A DNA stretch of 64,000 bases, taken from positions 42,640,276-42,704,275 of the forward strand of contig OZ023213.1 of the NCBI GenBank assembly GCA_963995525.1, written 5' to 3'. Positions 25,101 to 37,563 of the stretch are shown here, piece by piece. The notes beneath the pieces were generated by a model, which saw nothing but the letters and a program-made list of their open reading frames with translations, was not told where the DNA came from and did not search any database. Source of the stretch: Escarpia spicata (taxonomy: Eukaryota > Annelida > Polychaeta > Sabellida > Siboglinidae). A program made the translations under genes and the position numbers. Numbering within the stretch: the first letter of the stretch is position 1; each line of letters starts with the position of its first letter.

Positions 25101-27904
25101 AACATACAGTCCTGTGTGATATATAAGTGTTGTTAGACCAGTACAGATACATACAGTCCTGTGTGATATGTAAGTGTTGTGAGACCAGTAAGGAACATTC
25201 AGCCCTGTGTGATATGTAAGTGTTGTTAGACGAGTACAGAAACATACAGAACTGTGTGATATGTAAGTGTTGTTAGACCAGTACAGAAACATACATTCCT
25301 GTGTGATATGTAAGTTTTGTGAGACAAGTACAGGAATATACAGCCCTGTGTGATATGTAAGTGTTGTGAGACCAGTACAGAAACATACAGTCCTGTGTGA
25401 TATGTAAGTGTTGTGAGACTAGTACAGAAACATACAGTCTTTGTGAAATGTAAGTGTTGTTAGACCAGTACAGAAACATACAGTCCAGTGTGATATGTAA
25501 GTGTTGTGAGACCAGTACAGGAACATACAGCCCTGTGTGATATGTAAGTGTTGTTAGACCAGTACAGAAACATACAGTCCTGTGATATATATAAATGTTG
25601 TTAGACCAGTACAGATACATACAGTTCTGTGTGATATGTAAGTGTTGTGAGACCAGTAAGGAACATTCAGCCCTGTGTGATATGTAAGTGTTGTGAGACC
25701 AGTACAGAAACATACAGTCCTGTGTGATATGTAAGTGTTAGAGACCAGTACAGGAACATACAGTCCTGTGTGATATGTAAGTGTTGTGAGACTAGTACAG
25801 AAACATACAGCCTTTGTGAAATGTAAGTGTTGTTAGACCAGTACAGAAACATACAGTCCTGTGTGATATGTAAGTGTTGATAGACCAGTGCAGAAACATA
25901 CAGTCCTGTGTGATATATAAGTGTTGTTAGACCAGTACAGATACATACAGTCCTGTGTGATATGTAAGTGTTGTGAGACCAGTAAGGAACATTCAGCCCT
26001 GTATGATATGTAAGTGTTGTTAGACCGGTACAGAAACATACAGAACTGTGTGATATGTAAGTGTTGTTAGACCAGTACAGAAACATACAGTCCTGTGTGA
26101 AATGTAAGTGTTGTTAGACCAGTACAGAAACATACATTCCTGTGTGATATGTAAGTGTTGTTAGACCAGTACAGAAACATACAGTCCTGTGTGATATGTA
26201 AGTGTTGTTAGACCAATACAGAAATATACAGCCCCGTGTGATATGTAAGTGTTGTGACACCAGTACAAGAACATACAGTCCTGTGTGATATGTAAGTGTT
26301 GTGAGACAAGTACAGAAACATACAGTCCTGTGTGAAATGTAAGTGTTGTTAGACCAGTACAGAAACATACATTCCTGTGTGATATGTAAGTGTTGTGAGA
26401 CCAATACAGGAACATACAGCCCTGTGTGGTATGTAAGTGTTGTTAGACCAGTACAGAAACATACAGTCCTGTATGATATGTAAGTGTTGTGAGACCAGTA
26501 CAGAAACATACAGCCCTGTGTGATATGTAAGTGTTGTGAGACCAGTACAGGAACATATAGTCCTGTGGGATTTGTAAGTGTTGTTAGACCAGTACAGAAA
26601 CATACAGTCCTGTGTGAAATGTAAGTGTTGTTAGACCAGTACAGAAACATACATTCCTGTGTGATATGTAAGTGTTGTGAGAACAGTACAGAAACATACA
26701 GACCTGTGTGATATGTAAGTGTTGTTAGACCAGTACAGGAACATACAGTCCTGTGTGATATGTAAGTGTTGTGAGACCAGTACAGGAACATACAGTCCTG
26801 TATGATATGTAAGTGTTGTTAGACAAGTACAGAAACATACAGCCCTGTGTGATATGTAAGTGTTGTTAGACCAGTACAGAAACATACAGTCCTGTGTGAT
26901 ATGTAAGTGTTGTGAGACCAGTACAGAAACATACAGCCCTGTGTGATAGGTAAGTGTTGTTAGACCAGTACAGAAACATACAGTCCTGTGAGATATGTAA
27001 GTGTTGTGAGACCAGTACAGGAACATACAGTCCTGTGTGATATGTATGTGTTGTGAGACCAGTACAGGAACATACAGCCCTGTGTGATATGTAAATGTTG
27101 TTAGACCAGTACAGAAACATACAGGCCTGTGTGATATGTAAATGTTGTGAGACCTGTACAGGAACTTACAGTCTTGTGTGATATGTAAGTGTTGTTAGAC
27201 CAGTACAGAAACATACAGCCCTGTGTAATATGTAAGTGTTGTTAGACTAGTAAAGAGAAACATACAGTCCTGTGTGATATGTAAGTGTTGTTAGACCAGT
27301 ACAGAAACATACAGGCCTGTGTGATATGTAAGTGTTGTGAGACAAGTACAGAAACATACAGCCCTGTGTGATAAGTAAGTGTTGTTAGACCAGTACAGAA
27401 ACATACAGTCCTGTGTGATATGAAAGTGTTGTGAGACAAGTAAGGAACATTCAGCCCTGTGTGATATGTAAGTGTTGATAGACCAGTACAGGAACATACA
27501 GTCCTGTGTGATATGTATGTGTTGTTAGACCAGTACAGAAAAATACAGTCCTGTGTGATATGTAAGTGTTGTGAGACCAGTACAGGAACATAGAGCCCTG
27601 TGTGATATGTAAGTGTTGTTAGACCAGTACAGAAACATACAGGCCTGTGTGATATATAAATGTTGTTAGACCAGTACAGATACATACAGTCCTGTGTGAT
27701 ATGTAAGTGTTGTGAGACCAGTAAGGAACATTCAGCCCTGTGTGATATGTAAGTGTTGTTAGACCAGTGCAGAAACATACAGTCCTGTGTGATATATAAG
27801 TGTTGTTAGACCAGTACAGATACATACAGTCCTGTGTGATATGTAAGTGTTGTGAGACCAGTAAGGAACATTCAGCCCTGTGTGATATGTAAGTGTTGTT
27901 AGAC
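25101..27904 (+). repeat. Extra copy of segment B (2,673-bp offset)
   Basis: The segment from about 22319 to 25100 is repeated again at +2,673 bp (57 monomers, less 6 bases). The match runs to 27904, where CCAG replaces the CGAG seen at 25231. A private change is A at 27478 against T at 24805. The 3,895-bp period is therefore 1,222 bp (26 monomers) plus the 2,673-bp B segment, and B alone was amplified once more on the right. Confidence 0.92.
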
Positions 27905-28099
27905 CAGTACAGAAACATACAGAACTGTGTGATATGTAAGTGTTGTTAGACCAGTACAGAAACATACAGTCCTGTGTGATATGTAAGTTTTGTGAGACCA
28001 GTACAGGAACATACAGCCCTTTGTGATATGTAAGTGTTGTGAGACCAGTACAGAAACATACAGTCCTGTGTGATATGTAAGTGTTGTGAGACTAGTACA

Positions 28100-29168
28100 G
28101 AAACATACAGTCTTTGTGAAATGTAAGTGTTGTTAGACCAGTACAGTAACATACAGTCCAGTGTGATATGTAAGTGTTGTGAGGCCAGTACAGAAACATA
28201 CAGCCCTGTGTGATATGTAAGTGTTGTTAGACCAGTACAGGAACTTACAGTCCTGTATGATATGTAAATGTTGTGAGACCAGTACAGAAACAAACAGTCC
28301 TGTGTGATATGTAAGTGTTGTGAGGCCAGTACAGAAACATACAGCCCTGTGTGATATGTAAGTGTTGTTAGACCAGTACAGGAACATACAGCCCTGTGTG
28401 ATATGTAAGTGTTGTTAGACCAGTACAGGAACATACAGTCCTGTGTGATATGTAAGTGTTGTTAGACCAGTACAGGAACATACAGTCCTGTGTGATATGT
28501 AAGTGTTGTTAGACCAGTACAGGAACATACAGCCCTGCTTGATATGTAAGAGTTGTGAGACCATTACAGGAACATACAGCCCTGTGTGATATGTAAGTGT
28601 TGTGAGACCAGTACAGAAACTTACAGTCTTGTGTGATATGTAAGTGTTGTTAGACCAGTACAGAAATATACAGCCCTGTGTGATATGTAAGTGTTGTTAG
28701 ACTAGTAAAGAGAAACATACAGTCCTATGTGATATGTAAGTGTTGTTAGACCAGTACAGAAAAATACAGTCCTGTGTGATATGTAAGTGTTGTGAGACCA
28801 GTACAGGAACATACAGCCCTGTGTGATATGTAAGTGTTGTTAGACCAGTACAGAAACATACAGGCCTGTGTGATATGTAAATGTTGTGAGACCAGTACAG
28901 AAACATACAGCCCTGTGTGATATGTAAGTGTTGTGAGACCAGTACAGGAACATATAGTCCTGTGGGATATGTAAGTGTTGTTAGACCAGTACAGAAACAT
29001 ACAGCCCTGTGTGATATGTAAGTGTTGTGAGACCAGTACAGAAACATGCAGTCCTGTGTGATATGTAAGTGTTGTTACACCAGTACGGGAACATACAGCC
29101 CTATGTGATATGTAAGCGTTGTGAAACCAGTACAGGAACATACAGCCCTGTGTGATATAAAAATGTTG
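28100..29168 (+). repeat. 1,221-bp-offset duplication, copy 1 (includes block E)
   Basis: About 23 monomers recur at 29322-30389. The offset is 1,222 bp until a one-base deletion near 29379 (AGCCAGTG against AGTCCAGTG) and 1,221 bp after it. From about 28199 this is also block E, matching 13560-14530. It ends at the GATATAAAAATG monomer, after which GTTAG here faces GTGAG in copy 2. Confidence 0.85.
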
Positions 29169-29321
29169 TTAGACCAGTACAGAAACATACATTCCTGTGT
29201 GATATGTAAGTGTTGTGAGACCAGTACAGGAACATACAGTCCTGTGTGATATGTATGTGTTGTGAGACTAGTACAGAAACATACAGCCTTTGTGAAATGT
29301 AAGTGTTGTTAGACCAGTACA

Positions 29322-30389
29322 GAAACATACAGTCTTTGTGAAATGTAAGTGTTGTTAGACCAGTACAGAAACATACAGCCAGTGTGATATGTAAGTGTTG
29401 TGAGGCCAGTACAGAAACATACAGCCCTGTGTGATATGTAAGTGTTGTTAGACCAGTACAGGAACATACAGTCCTGTATGATATGTAAGTGTTGTGAGAC
29501 CAGTACAGAAACAAACAGTCCTGTGTGATATGTAAGTGTTGTGAGGTCAGTACAGAAACATACAGCCCTGTGTGATATGTAAGTGTTGTTAGACCAGTAC
29601 AGGAACATACAGCCCTGTGTGATATGTAAGTGTTGTTAGACCAGTACAGGAACATACAGTCCTGTGTGATATGTATGTGTTGTTAGACCAGTACAGGAAC
29701 ATACAGTCCTGTGTGATATGTAAGTGTTGTTAGACCAGTACAGGAACATACAGCCCTGCTTGATATGTAAGAGTTGTGAGACCATTACAGGAACATACAG
29801 CCCTGTGTGATATGTAAGTGTTGTGAGACCAGTACAGAAACTTACAGTCTTGTGTGATATGTAAGTGTTGTTAGACCAGTACAGAAATATACAGCCCTGT
29901 GTGATATGTAAGTTTTGTTAGACTAGTAAAGAGAAACATACAGTCCTGTGTGATATGTAAGTGTTGTTAGACCAGTACATAAAAATACAGTCCTGTGTGA
30001 TATGTAAGTGTTGTGAGACCAGTACAGGAACATACAGCCATGTGTGATATGTAAGTGTTGTTAGACCAGTACAGAAACATACAGGCCTGTGTGATATGTA
30101 AATGTTTTGAGACCAGTACAGAAACATACAGCCCTGTGTGATATGTAAGTGTTGTGAGAACAGTACAGGAACATATAGTCCTGTGGGATATGTAAGTGTT
30201 GTTAGACCAGTACAGAAACATACAGCCCTGTGTGATATGTAAGTGTTGTGAGACCAGTACAGAAACATGCAGTCCTGTGTGATATGTAAGTGTTGTTACA
30301 CCAGTACGGGAACATACAGCCCTATGTGATATGTAAGCGTTGTGAAACCAGTACAGGAACATACAGCCCTGTGTGATATAAAAATGTTG
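29322..30389 (+). repeat. 1,221-bp-offset duplication, copy 2 (includes block E)
   Basis: This is the partner of 28100-29168. Small differences include GAGAACAG near 30158 against GAGACCAG near 28937 and CAGCCATG near 30036 against CAGCCCTG near 28815. The sequence between the copies (29169-29321) is ordinary monomers, including a CCTTTGTGAAATG copy. Confidence 0.83.
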
Positions 30390-30931
30390 TGAGACCAGTA
30401 CAGAAACATACAGTCCTGTGTGATACGTAAGTGTTGTGAGACCAGTACAGAAACATACAGTCCTGTGTGATATGTAAGTGTTGTGAGACCAGTACAGGAA
30501 CATACAGTCCTGTGTGATATGTAAGTGTTGTGAGACTAGTACAGAAACATACAGCCTTTGTGAAATGTAAGTGTTGTTAGACCAGTACAGAGACATACAG
30601 TCCTGTGTGATATGTAAGTGTTGTGAGACCAGTACAGGAACATACAGCATTGTGTGATATGTAAGTGTTGTTAGACCAGTACAGAAACATACAGTCCTGT
30701 GTGATATATAAATGTTGTTAGACCAGTACAGATACATACAGTCCTGTGTGATATGTAAGTGTTGTGAGACCAGTAAGGAACATTCAGCCCTGTGTGATAT
30801 GTAAGTGTTGTTAGACCAGTACAGAAACATACAGAACTGTGTGATATGTAAGTGTTGTTAGACCAGTACAGAAACATACAGCCCTGTGTGATAGGTAAGT
30901 GTTGTTAGACCAGTACAGAAAAATACAGTCT

Positions 30932-31987
30932 TGTGTGATATGTAAGTGTTGTTAGACCAGTACAGAAACATACAGTCCTGTGAGATATGTAAGTGTTGTG
31001 AGACCAGTACAGGAACATACAGTCCTGTGTGATATGTAAGTGTTGTGAGACCAGTACAGGAACATACAGCCCTGTGTGATATGTAAATGTTGTTAGTCCA
31101 GTACAGAAACATACAGGCCTGTGTGATATGTAAATATTGTGAGACCAGTACAGAAACTTACAGTCTTGTGTGATATGTAAGTGTTGTTAGACCAGTACAG
31201 AAACATACAGCCCTGTGTGATATGTAAGTGTTGTTAGACTAGTAAAGAGAAACATACAGTCCTGTGTGATATTTAAGTGTTGTTAGACCAGTACAGAAAA
31301 ATACAGTCCTGTGTGATATGTAAGTGCTGTGAGACCAGTACAGGAACATAGAGCCCTGTGTGATATGTAAGTGTTGTTAGACCAGTACAGAAACATACAG
31401 GCCTGTGTGATATGTAAATGTTGTGAGACCAGTACAGAAACATACAGCCCTGTGTAATATGTAAGTGTTGTGAGACCAGTACAGGAACATATAGTCCTGT
31501 GGGATATGTAAGTGTTGTTAGACCAGTACAGAAACATACAGCCCTGTGTGATATGTAAGTGTTGTGAGACCAGTACAGAAACATGCAGTCCTGTGTGATA
31601 TGTAAGTGTTGTTACACCAGTACAGGAACTTACAGCCCTATGTGATATGTAAGTGTTGTGAGACCAGTACAGGAACATACAGCCCTGAGTGATATAAAAA
31701 TGTTGTGAGACCAGTACAGAAACATACAGTCCTGTGTGATATGTAAGTGTTGTGAGACCAGTACAAGAACATACAGCCTTGTGTGATACGTAAGTGTTGT
31801 GAGACCAGTACAGAAACATACAGTCCTGTGTCATATGTAAGTGTTGTGAGACCAGTACAGGAACATACAGTCCTGTGTGATATGTAAGTGTTGTGAGACT
31901 AGTACAGAAACATACAGCCTTTGTGAAATGTAAGTGTTGTTAGACCAGTACAGAAACATACAGTCCTGTGTGATATGTAAGTGTTGT
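30932..31987 (+). repeat. Dispersed 1,056-bp segment, copy 1 (offset 5,073 bp)
   Basis: This segment recurs at 36005-37060. Markers in order are CCTGTGAGATATG, GTTAGTCCAG, AACTTACAGTCTTG, the 49-bp ACTAGTAAAGAGAAAC junction, GTGATATTTAA, GTAAGTGCTGTGAG, ACATGCAGTCC and GTGTCATATG. The match breaks at 31988 (G against T at monomer position 39). It is related to the first part of unit AB. Confidence 0.84.
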
Positions 31988-32985
31988 GAGACCAGTACAG
32001 GAACATACAGCCCTGTGTGATATGTAAGTGTTGTTAGACCAGTACAGAAACATACAGTCCTGTGTGATATATAAATGTTGTTAGACCAGTACAGATACAT
32101 ACAGTCCTGTGTGATATGTAAGTGTTGTGAGACCAGTAAGGAACATTCAGCCCTGTGTGATATGTAAGTGTTGTTAGACCAGTGCAGAAACATACAGTCC
32201 TGTGTGATATATAAGTGTTGTTAGACCAGTACAGATACATACAGTCCTGTGTGATATGTAAGTGTTGTGAGACCAGTAAGGAACATTCAGCCCTGTGTGA
32301 CATGTAAGTGTTGTTAGACCAGTACAGAAACATACAGAACTGTGTGATATGTAAGTGTTGTTAGACCAGTACAGAAACATACAGTCCTGTGTGATATGTA
32401 AGTTTGTGAGACCAGTACAGGAACATACAGCCCTGTGTGATATGTAAGTGTTGTGAGACCAGTACAGAAACATACAGTCCTGTGTGATATGTAAGTTTTG
32501 TGAGACTAGTACAGAAACATACAGTCTTTGTGAAATGTAAGTGTTGTTAGACCAGTACAGAAACATACAGTCCAGTGTGATATGTAAGTGTTGTGAGACC
32601 AGTACAGGAACATACAGCCCTGTGTGATATGTAAGTGTTGTTAGACCAGTACAGAAACATACAGTCCTGTGTGATATATAAATGTTGTTAGACCAGTACA
32701 GATACATACAGTTCTGTGTGATATGTAAGTGTTGTGAGACCAGTAAGGAACATTCAGCCCTGTGTGGTATGTAAGTGTTGTTAGACCAGTACAGAAACAT
32801 ACAGAACTGTGTGATATGTAAGTGTTGTTAGACCAGTACAGAAACATACAGTCTTGTGTGATATGTAAGTGTTGTGAGACCAGTACAGAAACATACAGTC
32901 CTGTGTGATATGTAAGTGTTTGAGACCAGTACAGGAACATACAGTCCTGTGTGATATGTAAGTGTTGTGAGACTAGTACAGAAAC

Positions 32986-33150
32986 ATACAGCCTTTGTGA
33001 AATGTAAGTGTTGTTAGACCAGTACAGAAACATACAGCCTTTGTGAAATGTAAGTGTTGTGAGACTAGTACAGAAACATACAGCCTTTGTGAAATGTAAG
33101 TGTTGTGAGACTAGTACAGAAACATACAGCCTTTGTGATATGTAAGTGTT
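32986..33150 (+). repeat. Run of four consecutive CCTTTGTG monomers
   Basis: Elsewhere the 46-bp monomer with CCTTTGTGAAATG occurs singly. Here four copies follow one another, the last ending in GATATG. Three have the ACTAGT junction and one has ACCAGT. This is a very local slippage expansion of a single monomer type. Confidence 0.8.
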
Positions 33151-33373
33151 GTTAGACCAGTGCAGAAACATACAATCCTGTGTGATATATAAGTGTTGTT
33201 AGACCAGTACAGATACATACAGTCCTGTGTGATATGTAAGTGTTGTGGGACCAGTAAGGAACATTCAGCCCTGTATGATATGTAAGTGTTGTTAGACCAG
33301 TACAGAAACATACAGAACTGTGTGATATGTAAGTGTTGTTAGACCAGTACAGAAACATACAGTCCTGTGTGAT

Positions 33374-34646
33374 ATGTAAGTGTTGTTAGACCAATACAGA
33401 AACATACAACCCCGTGTGATATGTAAGTGTTGTGACACCAGTACAAGAACATACAGTCCTGTGTGATATGTAAGTGTTGTGAGACCAGTACAGAAACATA
33501 CAGTCCTGTGTGAAATGTAAGTGTTGTTAGACCAGTACAGAAACATACATTCCTGTGTGATATGTAAGTGTTGTGAGACCAATACAGGAACATACAGCCC
33601 TGTGTGGTATGTAAGTGTTGTTAGACCAGTACAGAAACATACAGTCCTGTATGATATGTAAGTGTTGTGAGACCAGTACAGGAACATACAGTCCTGTGTG
33701 ATATGTAAGTGTTGTGAGACCAGTACAGGAACATACAGTCCTGTGTGATATGTAAGTGTTGTGGGACCAGTACAGGAACATACAGGCCTGTGTGATATAT
33801 GTAAATGTTGTGAGACCAGTACAGAAACATACAGCCCTGTGTGATATGTAAGTGTTGTTAGACCAGTACAGGAACATACAGTCCTGTGTGATATGTAAGT
33901 GTTGTTAGACCAGTACAGGAACATACAGTCCTGTGTGATATGTAAGTGTTGTTAGACCAGTACAGGAACATACAGCCCTGCTTGATATGTAAGAGTTGTG
34001 AGACCATTACAGGAACATACAGCCCTGTGTGATATGTAAGTGTTGTGAGACCAGTACAAAAACTTACAGTCTTGTGTGATATGTAAGTGTTGTTAGACCA
34101 GTACAGAAATATACAGCCCTGTGTGATATGTAAGTGTTGTTAGACTAGTAAAGAAAAACATACAGTCCTGTGTGATATGTAAGTGTTGTTAGACCAGTAC
34201 AGAAAAATACAGTCCTGTCTGATATGTAAGTGTTGTGAGACCAGTACAGGAACATACAGCCCTGTGTGATATGTAAGTGTTGTTAGACCAGTACAGAAAC
34301 ATACAGGCGTGTGTGATATGTAAATGTTGTGAGACCAGTACAGAAACATACAGCCCTGTGTGATATGTAAGTGTTGTGAGAACAGTACAGGAACATATAG
34401 TCCTGTGGGATATGTAAGTGTTGTTAGACCAGTACAGAAACATACAGCCCTGTGTGATATGTAAGTGTTGTGAGACCAGTACAGAAACATGCAGTCCTGT
34501 GTGATATGTAAGTGTTGTTACACCAGTACGGGAACATACAGCCCTATGTGATATGTAAGCGTTGTGAAACCAGTACAGGAACATACAGCCCTGTGTGATA
34601 TAAAAATGTTGTGAGACCAGTACAGAAACATACAGTCCTGTGTGAT
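33374..34646 (+). repeat. 1,319-bp-offset duplication, copy 1
   Basis: About 27 monomers recur at 34693-35965. Markers are GACCAATACAG, CCCCGTGTG, GTGACACC, ACATTCCTG, TGTGTGGTATG, GTGGGACC, the long GATATATGTAAATG monomer, CCCTGCTTG, ACCATTACAGG and GTACGGGAAC. Differences include ACAACCCCG (33406-33414) against ACAGCCCCG, and AGGCGTGTG (about 34305) against AGGCCTGTG. The second half is again related to block E. Confidence 0.87.
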
Positions 34647-34692
34647 ATGTAAGTGTTGTGAGACTAGTACAGAAACATACAGCCTTTGTGAA

Positions 34693-35965
34693 ATGTAAGT
34701 GTTGTTAGACCAATACAGAAACATACAGCCCCGTGTGATATGTAAGTGTTGTGACACCAGTACAAGAACATACAGTCCTGTGTGATATGTAAGTGTTGTG
34801 AGACCAGTACAGAAACATACAGTCCTGTGTGAAATGTAAGTGTTGTTAGACCAGTACAGAGACATACATTCCTGTGTGATATGTAAGTGTTGTGAGACCA
34901 ATACAGGAACATACAGCCCTGTGTGGTATGTAAGTGTTGTTAGACCAGTACAGAAACATACAGTCCTGTATGATATGTAAGTGTTGTGAGACCAGTACAG
35001 GAACATACAGTCCTGTGTGATATGTAAGTGTTGTGAGACCAGTACAGGAACATACAGTCCTGTGTGATATGTAAGTGTTGTGGGACCAGTACAGGAACAT
35101 ACAGGCCTGTGTGATATATGTAAATGTTGTGAGACCAGTACAGAAACATACAGCCCTGTGTGATATGTAAGTGTTGTTAGACCAGTACAGGAACATACAG
35201 TCCTGTGTGATATGTAAGTGTTGTTAGACCAGTACAGGAACATACAGTCCTGTGTGATATGTAAGTGTTGTTAGACCAGTACAGGAACATACAGCCCTGC
35301 TTGATATGTAAGAGTTGTGAGACCATTACAGGAACATACAGCCCTGTGTGATATGTAAGTGTTGTGAGACCAGTACAAAAACTTACAGTCTTGTGTGATA
35401 TGTAAGTGTTGTTAGACCAGTACAGAAATATACAGCCCTGTGTGATATGTAAGTGTTGTTAGACTAGTAAAGAAAAACATACAGTCCTGTGTGATATGTA
35501 AGTGTTGTTAGACCAGTACAGAAAAATACAGTCCTGTGTGATATGTAAGTGTTGTGAGACCAGTACAGGAACATACAGCCCTGTGTGATATGTAAGTGTT
35601 GTTAGACCAGTACAGAAACATACAGGCCTGTGTGATATGTAAATGTTGTGAGACCAGTACAGAAACATACAGCCCTGTGTGATATGTAAGTGTTGTGAGA
35701 ACAGTACAGGAACATATAGTCCTGTGGGATATGTAAGTGTTGTTAGACCAGTACAGAAACATACAGCCCTGTGTGATATGTAAGTGTTGTGAGACCAGTA
35801 CAGAAACATGCAGTCCTGTGTGATATGTAAGTGTTGTTACACCAGTACGGGAACATACAGCCCTATGTGATATGTAAGCGTTGTGAAACCAGTACAGGAA
35901 CATACAGCCCTGTGTGATATAAAAATGTTGTGAGACCAGTACAGAAACATACAGTCCTGTGTGAT
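34693..35965 (+). repeat. 1,319-bp-offset duplication, copy 2
   Basis: This is the partner of 33374-34646, directly downstream and separated by one monomer (34647-34692). It ends where GATACGTAAG follows, against GATATGTAAG in copy 1. It is followed almost at once by the second copy of the 1,056-bp dispersed segment. Confidence 0.87.
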
Positions 35966-36004
35966 ACGTAAGTGTTGTGAGACCAGTACAGAAACATACA
36001 GTCC

Positions 36005-37060
36005 TGTGTGATATGTAAGTGTTGTTAGACCAGTACAGAAACATACAGTCCTGTGAGATATGTAAGTGTTGTGAGACCAGTACAGGAACATACAGTCCTG
36101 TGTGATATGTAAGTGTTGTGAGACCAGTACAGGAACATACAGCCCTGTGTGATATGTAAATGTTGTTAGTCCAGTACAGAAATATACAGGCCTGTGTGAT
36201 ATGTAAATGTTGTGAGACCAGTACAGAAACTTACAGTCTTGTGTGATATGTAAGTGTTGTTAGACCAGTACAGAAACATACAGCCCTGTGTGATATGTAA
36301 GTGTTGTTAGACTAGTAAAGAGAAACATACAGTCCTGTGTGATATTTAAATGTTGTTAGACCAGTACAGAAAAATACAGTCCTGTGTGATATGTAAGTGC
36401 TGTGAGACCAGTACAGGAACATAGAGCCCTGTGTGATATGTAAGTGTTGTTAGACCAGTACAGAAACATACAGGCCTGTGTGATATGTAAATGTTGTGAG
36501 ACCAGTACAGAAACATACAGCCCTGTGTGATATGTAAGTGTTGTGAGACCAGTACAGGAACATATAGTCCTGTGGGATATGTAAGTTTTGTTAGACCAGT
36601 ACAGAAACATACAGCCCTGTGTGATATGTAAGTGTTGTGAGACCAGTACAGAAACATGCAGTCCTGTGTGATATGTAAGTGTTGTTACACCAGTACAGGA
36701 ACATACAGCCCTATGTGATATGTAAGTGTTGTGAGACCAGTACAGGAACATACAGCCCTGAGTGATATAAAAATGTTGTGAGACCAGTACAGAAACATAC
36801 AGTCCTGTGTGATATGTAAGTGTTGTGAGACCAGTACAAGAACATACAGCCTTGTGTGATACGTAAGTGTTGTGAGACCAGTACAGAAACATACAGTCCT
36901 GTGTCATATGTAAGTGTTGTGAGACCAGTACAGGAACATACAGTCCTGTGTGATATGTAAGTGTTGTGAGACTAGTACAGAAACATACAGCCTTTGTGAA
37001 ATGTAAGTGTTGTTAGACCAGTACAGAAACATACAGTCCTGTGTGATATGTAAGTGTTGT
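36005..37060 (+). repeat. Dispersed 1,056-bp segment, copy 2
   Basis: This is the partner of 30932-31987 at 5,073 bp. The sequences between the two copies (31988-36004) are not collinear with their other flanks, so this is either a dispersed duplication or the remnant of a larger period interrupted by the 1,319-bp expansion. Confidence 0.84.
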
Positions 37061-37563
37061 TAGACCAGTAAGGAACATTCAGCCCTGTGTGATATGTAAG
37101 TGTTGTTAGACCAGTGCAGAAACATACAGTCTTTGTGAAATGTAAGTGTTGTTAGACCAGTACAGAAACATACAGTCCAGTGTGATATGTAAGTGTTGTG
37201 AGACCAGTACAGGAACATACAGCCCTGTGTGATATGTAAGTGTTGTTAGACCAGTACAGAAACATACAGTCCTGTGTGATATATAAATGTTGTTAGACCA
37301 GTACAGATACATACACTTCTGTGTGATATGTAAGTGTTGTGAGACCAGTAAGGAACATTCAGCCCTGTGTGATATGTAAGTGTTGTTAGACCAGTACAGA
37401 AACATACAGAACTGTGTGATATGTAAGTGTTGTTAGACCAGTACAGAAACATACAGTCCTGTGTGATATGTAAGTGTTGTGAGACCAGTACAGAAACATA
37501 CAGTCCTGTGTGATATGTAAGTGTTGTGAGACCAGTACAGGAACATACATCCTTGTGTGATAC

